Shown here: one piece after another, positions 58,538 to 64,000 of the stretch
How the letters are laid out: each line of letters starts with the position of its first letter
How positions within the stretch are numbered: the stretch's first letter is position 1
DNA from: Desulfosarcina ovata subsp. ovata
GTDB taxonomy: Bacteria; Desulfobacterota; Desulfobacteria; Desulfobacterales; Desulfosarcinaceae
Reading direction: 5' to 3'
DNA: 64,000 bases
NCBI RefSeq assembly: GCF_009689005.1
Contig: NZ_AP021879.1
Location: 3,410,001-3,474,000, forward strand
The notes under the pieces: generated by a model
The model's database searches: none
What the model was told of the DNA's origin: nothing
Seen by the model: the letters and a program-made list of their open reading frames with translations, nothing else
Translations under genes and position numbers: made by a program

Positions 58538-59776
58538 ATGATCCGCTACGCACAAGGTGATATCTTTGACACACCTGCGGACATCCGCATCAATACGGTG
58601 AACTGTGTTGGCGTAATGGGTGCGGGGGTGGCCCTGGCATTCAAGAACCGATACCCGGAAATGTTCAAGAAGTACGCCAAGGCATGCAAAGCCGGCGAAG
58701 TGCGACCAGGAAAGCCCCACGTTTGGGAAAAGAGTGAGTTCGACGAAGTTGTCACGGTTGTCAACCTGCCGACGAAAGATCACTGGAGGCAACCTTCCGA
58801 GTACGAGTACGTCGAGAAGGGTTTGCGATGGCTGCGTGAGTTTATCGAGAAGCGCGGTAAAGTGCGCGTTGCACTTCCTGCCTTAGGCTGTGGGCACGGC
58901 GGACTGGACTGGTTACGCGTCCAGAAAATGATAGAGGCGGCTCTTGGCGATTTGGCCGTCGAGATCATCGTGTTTGAACCATCGTCTTCCCACGCGGCCG
59001 GCGAGCGCCTGGACGAGTCAACCCTCGCCCGTTTAAAGGAACTCGGTATCAAACGCCTGCAATCTGGCGATCCCGGCTATCCCGAGACGTTGCGCGGCAG
59101 ATCAGGCGCAACCGTTTATCTGAAGGGGGATGTGGAAGCACTGAGCGGCCCCATGGTAGCGGTAATCCCATCGATTAAACCGTCCGAACGCGAAATACAG
59201 GGTGTCGTAGCCTGCGTGAAGGAACTGGCCAATCCAGGCGTCCGTATCTTGACCGGATATTCCGCAAAGACGGACCGCCCCGTCATTCGCACTGCGCTGG
59301 AACAGGGTGCGCATGTCATCATTTGTCTTGTAGAAGGCATTCTTTTGTTCAACATCCGGCGCGATTTACAGGACGTGTGGGACGAAGACCGGGTGACTGT
59401 ACTTTCAGCGGCCAAACCGCAGCAAAAATGGTATCCGGGCGGCGCAGGGAAAGCAACGGCGATTAAATTATCACTCGCTGATGTGGCACTGGTTTCTGAT
59501 CCGTACCCCAAATGGTTGTCGGGCTTTGCGCGTAACAGGACAACTGGAATTCGTGCCAGAATTTTTTACATGAACTATGGGGATATGCAGGAAGACATCA
59601 AGGCATCCTTGCGGGAATTGCATGCGAAGCCACTCGGCAGAAGCCGGGAGTCAGGCAAGCCGAATGTGGCTGAGGTACTCGCCGCTCTCGCACGTACAGA
59701 ACCGCAGAAAGAGGCCAGTGCATCTGTTCCCATAGTGCACGAATCCAAAGACGACAAAAGAACTTGTGCCGATTGA
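58538..59776 (+). CDS. darG: DarG-like macro-domain antitoxin fused to a DprA-like domain
   Basis: A 412-residue protein. Residues 1-150 are a DarG-type macro domain that removes ADP-ribose from DNA: MIRYAQGDIFDTPADI, NTVNCVGVMGAGVALAFK and NLPTKDHWR with the expected Lys. The usual DarG C-terminal domain is replaced by a DprA/SMF-like Rossmann region (residues 175-330): GDPGYPETLRG, VYLKGDVEAL, VRILTGYSAKTDRPVIRTALE and AHVIICLVEGILLFN follow the order of the DprA fold, though the GSR motif is degenerate (AVIPSIKPSE). It begins directly after darT. The DprA-like part may sense DNA or nucleotides; this is inference. Confidence 0.83.
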   Translation: MIRYAQGDIFDTPADIRINTVNCVGVMGAGVALAFKNRYPEMFKKYAKACKAGEVRPGKPHVWEKSEFDEVVTVVNLPTKDHWRQPSEYEYVEKGLRWLREFIEKRGKVRVALPALGCGHGGLDWLRVQKMIEAALGDLAVEIIVFEPSSSHAAGERLDESTLARLKELGIKRLQSGDPGYPETLRGRSGATVYLKGDVEALSGPMVAVIPSIKPSEREIQGVVACVKELANPGVRILTGYSAKTDRPVIRTALEQGAHVIICLVEGILLFNIRRDLQDVWDEDRVTVLSAAKPQQKWYPGGAGKATAIKLSLADVALVSDPYPKWLSGFARNRTTGIRARIFYMNYGDMQEDIKASLRELHAKPLGRSRESGKPNVAEVLAALARTEPQKEASASVPIVHESKDDKRTCAD

Positions 59777-59798
59777 GAAAGCCGAAGGAGAAGCATCT

Positions 59799-62700
59799 GT
59801 GACCTACCCCAAACGACTAATAGAAGTGGATTTGCCTATCAAACGGATTTCGGCGCATGCACGGCGGGAGAAGTCGATTCGTCATGGGCATATTTCTACG
59901 CTCCATATCTGGTGGGCGCGGCGGCCGTTGGCGGCGTGCCGTGCTGTAGTGTGCGCGTCGTTGTGGCCCGATCCGGCAGATGAGATCTGCCCGCCACAGT
60001 TTGTCGAAACGGCCAAGCGGTTGATGTGGTATTGGGGCGAAGGATACCTGCAAATGTGCAGTTCAGATAGCTACCCGCGGTTTAACAAGATAGCCAGGAC
60101 ACCGGGTTGTCTGGACGATGCAGAGGAACTGCGCAAGGCCTTGCTCGATTTTATTGCCGACTTTGCCAACTGGGATAACTCGACTGATCCCGCCTACCTG
60201 GCCGTCGCACAAACGATGACCGTTGCCGCGCGTAGCGCACTGGAAGCTACCAACGCCTTTACCATTCCAGAATTGATCAGTATCGAGTCTCTGAACGAAG
60301 CCATCAAGGATGCTCCCCGACCGTTGCTGGTAGACCCGTTTGCCGGAGGCGGAGCGATTCCCCTCGAAGGTTTGCGCTGCGGTGCTGACGCTTTTGCCAG
60401 CGATTTGAATCCCGTGGCCGTCCTGCTGATTAAGGTCGTGCTGGAATACATCCCCAAGTACGGCCAGCGTCTTGCTGACGAAGTCGAGAAGTGGGGCAAG
60501 TGGATCAAGGAACAGGCAGAGAAGGAACTGGCCGAATACTATCCGAAGGACGAAGATGGCGCGACGCCAATTGCCTACCTCTGGGCACGGACGATTACCT
60601 GCGAGGGTCCCGGTTGTGGGGCGGAGGTGCCACTGATGCGTTCCCTCTGGCTGGCAAAAAAGAGCAACAGATCCATTGCGGTGCAGATTGTTCCGAAGCC
60701 CGAAGAGAAACGTTGCGACTTTGTTATTATCAAGAAAGAGAACGGGAAATGGGTTTATCAGGATCAACCAGACTATACCTGCGAGAAGCCCAAGTTTAGT
60801 GGAACGGTGGCGCGTGGTTCGGCCACTTGTCCCTGCTGCGGTTTTACCACACCCGTCAAATCGGTCCGCGCTCAACTAAAAACACGTAAAGGCGGTGCCA
60901 ACGATGCCCGCATGTTCGCCGTGGTCACCACCCGACCTGGTCGGAAAGGCCGGTTCTATCGCCTACCCACCAGTCGCGATTTGGAATCCGTTCGCAAAGC
61001 CGCAGAAGAACTTGAGCGTCGAAAGATCGCCCATACAGGGGAACTGAGTTTGTTGCCGGAAGAGCCTACCCCTCAAGGTGGTGGAAGCGGTGCAGGCCGC
61101 GCCTTTTCCCAACGCAACTATGGCATGGACCAATTCTGTGACCTCTTCACCAGTCGTCAGTTGCTTGCGTTGACGACGTTAGTGCGAGCTCTGGGGAATG
61201 TATCATGTAAGCGGATGGAGTTTGATATGGCGGTCCGTGCTTGCGCGGCGATAATCATTGATCGGCAAGCGAATGCTCTCACCTCGCTTTGCCGTTGGGA
61301 CTCGACCCGTCAGAATCTCCAAGGTCTCTACTCCCGCCACGCTATACCGATGGTTTGGGACTTCTCTGAGGGTAGCCCACTGTCATCTGGCAGCGGAAAT
61401 CTGGAAACTGCAACAACTTGGGTATTGTCTGTTCTGAGAGCCAATACTTGTATTGAAAATCCCGCGAATGTGGGCACTTGCAGTGCGGCGAACCATATTC
61501 TTCCAAACGATTCGGCGACAGCATTCTTCACCGACCCGCCCTATTACGATGCCATTCCATACGCAGACCTTTCCGATTTCTTCCATGTATGGCAGAAGCG
61601 TTGCGGGGTGGCTTTGGTTGACTCAGAACTCGCACCAAAGAAGGAAGAGTGTATCGTTGATGAAGTCAAGGGAAAAGACCGCGCCTTCTTCGAAGAAACC
61701 ATGCAAGAGGCTATGGCAGAAGGGCGTCGCATTCTTCAGCCCAGTGGTGTTGGAACGGTTGTCTTCGCCCACAAATCTACGGCTGGTTGGGAATCCCAGA
61801 TGCAGGCGATGGTTAACGCCGGGTGGACAATCACCGGTTCATGGCCAATCGATACTGAACTTGGCAATCGCCTCCGCGCAATGGACTCTGCCGCTCTTGC
61901 CTCCTCCGTTCACCTAGTCTGCCGTCCCCGTGAAGACGAAGACGGCAATGTCATCGAGAACATAGGCGACTGGCGGGATGTACTTGCGGAATTGCCTGGA
62001 CGAATCGCGGCCTGGCTTCCGCGTCTGGCATCTGAAGGTGTTGTGGGGGCAGACGCTATTTTTTCATGCCTGGGACCGGCGCTGGAGATATTCTCTCGCT
62101 ACTCCTCGGTCGAAAAGGCCAGCGGTGAGGTTGTGCCGTTGCGCGAATACCTGGAACAAGTTTGGGCCGAGGTGGCGCGGCAGGCACTCAACATGATCTT
62201 TGAAGGCGCGGACGCCAGCGGCTTCGAGGAAGATGCCCGATTGACAGCCATGTGGCTCTGGACCTTGCGCACCGAGGCGAATGGTAATGGCGTGGACGAT
62301 GAGAAGCCCACGAGTCTGCCGGGTTACACACTCGAATATGATGCTGCTCGCAAGATCGCCCAGGGGCTGGGCTGTTATCTGGAGAATCTGACCCACTTGG
62401 TTGAGGTCAAGGGGGATAAGGCTATGCTGCTATCAGCAGAATCGCGGGCGCACTATTTATTCGGCAAAGAAGATGTCCGCGCCACAGCCAAACGCCGCAA
62501 GAAAAAAGATGCTCCGGTTCAACAAGACCTGTTCTCACTCCTGGGAGTGCCCGACGAAGAAGAAACCGCGGCGGAACGGGCTGAACTCGAACGCCCTCCC
62601 GCGGGCAAAACGGCACTGGACCAATTACACCAGGCGATGCTCCTATTCACGGCGGGTCGGGGCGCAGCGCTCAAGCGATTTTTGGTGGACGACGGCATCG

Positions 62701-62819
62701 GCACAAATCCGCAGTTTTGGACGCTCGCCCAGGCGCTCTCGGCTCTCTATCCGTCCCACACCAACGAAAAGCGCTGGGTGGACGGCGTGCTGGCACGGAA
62801 AAAAGGACTTGGATTCTAA
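59799..62819 (+). CDS. DUF1156-family DNA adenine methyltransferase (defence)
   Basis: A 1006-residue methyltransferase. It opens with the DUF1156 signature (RLIEVDLPIKRISAHARREK, HISTLHIWWARRPLA). Motif I DPFAGGGAIPLEG (Asp179) and motif IV DPPYYD (Asp579) show an intact N6-adenine class enzyme, with two zinc-ribbon-like Cys pairs between them (CEGPGCGAEV, CPCCGF). GTG at 59799 has AAGGAG upstream and matches the family start; GTG 59766 would overlap darG. DUF1156 proteins lie with DUF499 ATPases and helicases in known defence islands, where the methylase likely marks self DNA. Confidence 0.88.
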   Translation: MTYPKRLIEVDLPIKRISAHARREKSIRHGHISTLHIWWARRPLAACRAVVCASLWPDPADEICPPQFVETAKRLMWYWGEGYLQMCSSDSYPRFNKIARTPGCLDDAEELRKALLDFIADFANWDNSTDPAYLAVAQTMTVAARSALEATNAFTIPELISIESLNEAIKDAPRPLLVDPFAGGGAIPLEGLRCGADAFASDLNPVAVLLIKVVLEYIPKYGQRLADEVEKWGKWIKEQAEKELAEYYPKDEDGATPIAYLWARTITCEGPGCGAEVPLMRSLWLAKKSNRSIAVQIVPKPEEKRCDFVIIKKENGKWVYQDQPDYTCEKPKFSGTVARGSATCPCCGFTTPVKSVRAQLKTRKGGANDARMFAVVTTRPGRKGRFYRLPTSRDLESVRKAAEELERRKIAHTGELSLLPEEPTPQGGGSGAGRAFSQRNYGMDQFCDLFTSRQLLALTTLVRALGNVSCKRMEFDMAVRACAAIIIDRQANALTSLCRWDSTRQNLQGLYSRHAIPMVWDFSEGSPLSSGSGNLETATTWVLSVLRANTCIENPANVGTCSAANHILPNDSATAFFTDPPYYDAIPYADLSDFFHVWQKRCGVALVDSELAPKKEECIVDEVKGKDRAFFEETMQEAMAEGRRILQPSGVGTVVFAHKSTAGWESQMQAMVNAGWTITGSWPIDTELGNRLRAMDSAALASSVHLVCRPREDEDGNVIENIGDWRDVLAELPGRIAAWLPRLASEGVVGADAIFSCLGPALEIFSRYSSVEKASGEVVPLREYLEQVWAEVARQALNMIFEGADASGFEEDARLTAMWLWTLRTEANGNGVDDEKPTSLPGYTLEYDAARKIAQGLGCYLENLTHLVEVKGDKAMLLSAESRAHYLFGKEDVRATAKRRKKKDAPVQQDLFSLLGVPDEEETAAERAELERPPAGKTALDQLHQAMLLFTAGRGAALKRFLVDDGIGTNPQFWTLAQALSALYPSHTNEKRWVDGVLARKKGLGF

Positions 62820-62837
62820 AGGATAAAGGAGCGACTC

Positions 62838-64000
62838 ATGCCCAAATTGAAGCCTTGGTACAAAGTGGTCAACCCCCGCGAGGACTTGCGGGAGGGCCGC
62901 CCCTTGGACGCCTCTGAATTCGCGGTTCATCTGGATCATATTCGCGACGGTGACGCCCATCCCGACTATCAGGACCCGGTGCGATTTTTCGAGCGGACCT
63001 TCCTGACACGGAACCTGCGAGCCGTTTCGGGAGAGGTGTTGCGCCGCCTGAACGGTATTAACACCGAAGCGTCATCCCTGTATAACATGACGACGCAATT
63101 CGGTGGTGGCAAGACCCATTCCCTGGCGCTACTCTATCATTTGGCAACATCCGGTGATGCGGCCAAGGCATTCATGGGCGTGCAATCCATTCTCCAGGCC
63201 GGGGGCGTCAACGAGATCCCAAAGGCGAATGTCGGCATTTTTGTTGGCACACGCTTCGATGTGCTGACTGGGCGCGGTGGTGACGACGGCACGCCTCAGC
63301 GCCGTACGCCATGGGGCGAGCTGGCGTGGCAACTGGGTGGGGAAGCTTCTTTTGATGTTGTGCGCGAACACGATGCGCAAGGGATAGCCCCGGCAGGCGA
63401 TGTCATCAGGAAGATGATCCCAGACGATAAACCCGCCTTGCTGCTTATTGACGAAGTCATGAATTACGTCAGCCCTGAGCGAAAAACCAAACACGCCGGG
63501 GAGATGTATAACTTCCTGATGAAGCTCTCCGAAGAAATTTCGGGGATGGACCGTGTGGTCACCGTGGTGTCGATTCCCGCGTCGGAACTGGAAATGGGGG
63601 CAGACGACGAAGCGGACTATACGCGTCTCAAGAAGATGCTGGACCGCAAGGGTAAACCGGTCATTATGTCCGCCGAGAATGAGATGTCTGAAATCATCCG
63701 CCGGCGCTTATTCGAGTGGGACCTCCGGGCCGTTGGCGCGGAAGGAAGGCTTTTGCTGCCAAAAGATGCCTCGAACGCATGCAGGGAACACGCCGATTGG
63801 ATTCAGGACAACCGCAACCAGGTCCCCAACTGGTTCACCGATCATGCCCAGGACGCATTCGAGGCGACCTATCCCTTCCACCCGATGGTGATCTCGGTTT
63901 TCGAGCGTAAGTGGCGCGAACTACCGCGTTTTCAGCAGACCCGTGGTGTCCTGCGGCTTCTGGCCCTGTGGGTTTCCCATTCTTTCCAGAGCGGATTCAA
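62838..64000 (+). CDS. DUF499-family AAA-type ATPase (3' end beyond the window)
   Basis: The frame is open from ATG 62838 (AAGGAG upstream) to the last base, at least 387 residues. Walker A TQFGGGKTHSL (Lys92) and Walker B LLLIDEVMNYV (Asp205) mark the DUF499 family, which is usually about 1000 residues long. The family is an established partner of DUF1156 methyltransferases. It should be the motor or effector of the system. The stop and any further genes of the operon are outside the window. Confidence 0.88.
   Translation, partial: MPKLKPWYKVVNPREDLREGRPLDASEFAVHLDHIRDGDAHPDYQDPVRFFERTFLTRNLRAVSGEVLRRLNGINTEASSLYNMTTQFGGGKTHSLALLYHLATSGDAAKAFMGVQSILQAGGVNEIPKANVGIFVGTRFDVLTGRGGDDGTPQRRTPWGELAWQLGGEASFDVVREHDAQGIAPAGDVIRKMIPDDKPALLLIDEVMNYVSPERKTKHAGEMYNFLMKLSEEISGMDRVVTVVSIPASELEMGADDEADYTRLKKMLDRKGKPVIMSAENEMSEIIRRRLFEWDLRAVGAEGRLLLPKDASNACREHADWIQDNRNQVPNWFTDHAQDAFEATYPFHPMVISVFERKWRELPRFQQTRGVLRLLALWVSHSFQSGF

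Noticed and set aside
53696..64000. The defence operon as a classical DISARM system
   Set aside because: An SNF2 helicase and a methylase fit loosely, but no DUF1998, DrmA-type helicase or phospholipase D gene is seen, while DUF1156 and DUF499 mark a different type.

Overview
The window is most of a temperate contractile-tailed phage genome, most likely a prophage, followed on the right by an anti-phage defence island. The phage genes are GC-rich (38 of 60 bases at 30001-30060) with strong GGAGG-type ribosome binding sites and ATG/GTG/TTG starts, and the cell-wall and tail genes fit a Gram-negative host. I cannot name the host; Desulfobacterota would fit the style of the genes, but this is only an impression. 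No rRNA, tRNA or CRISPR array was seen.

Layout: (1) 2-5376, replication: a RecD2-like helicase cut by the window edge and a large primase-helicase. (2) 5400-5725, a non-coding block with ten copies of a 7-base iteron in both orientations and an AT-rich stretch, a likely replication origin. (3) 5797-7433, an unknown gene, a Mor/C-type activator and a small terminase subunit. (4) 7745-9266 on the minus strand, a tyrosine-recombinase cassette lying between the two terminase genes. (5) 9422-14376, large terminase, portal and MuF-type head protein. (6) 14388-19846 on the minus strand, an AT-rich cargo operon (Xre regulator, HD hydrolase, NACHT NTPase, radical SAM) that looks like an undescribed defence cassette. 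(7) 20076-26851, head genes, starting with a 1284-residue fusion of two DNA adenine methylases, a capsid protease and a scaffold. (8) 26923-53101, neck, sheath, tube, tape measure, hub, spike, PAAR tip, lysis, baseplate wedge and fibre genes. (9) 53399-64000, defence: excisionase-like regulator, SNF2 helicase with DUF3883, DarT fused to an HD domain, DarG macro domain fused to a DprA-like domain, DUF1156 methyltransferase and DUF499 ATPase (cut by the window edge).

The phage genes appear to be tied together by a sequence element not explained by any standard feature: CCGACA, exactly 13 bases, then TCCGGTARGTAACC. It occurs seven times, always on the plus strand and always 47-100 bases upstream of a gene block (starts at 5797, 6903, 11192, 20076, 26923, 35870 and 42190). 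It is probably the late promoter or the activator site of the phage, and the Mor/C-like protein encoded at 6543-6812 is the natural candidate to recognise it; one copy overlaps the 3' end of that gene.

Other notable points are a probable -1 frameshift (T TTT TTG) just before the tape measure gene, an in-frame nested start for the scaffold protein, an operator palindrome over the -10 box of the cargo operon, and a sigma-70 promoter followed by a terminator-like hairpin ahead of the defence island. The two defence modules, the NACHT/radical-SAM cassette and the DarTG variants inside a helicase-methylase-ATPase operon, are the best candidates for new biology.
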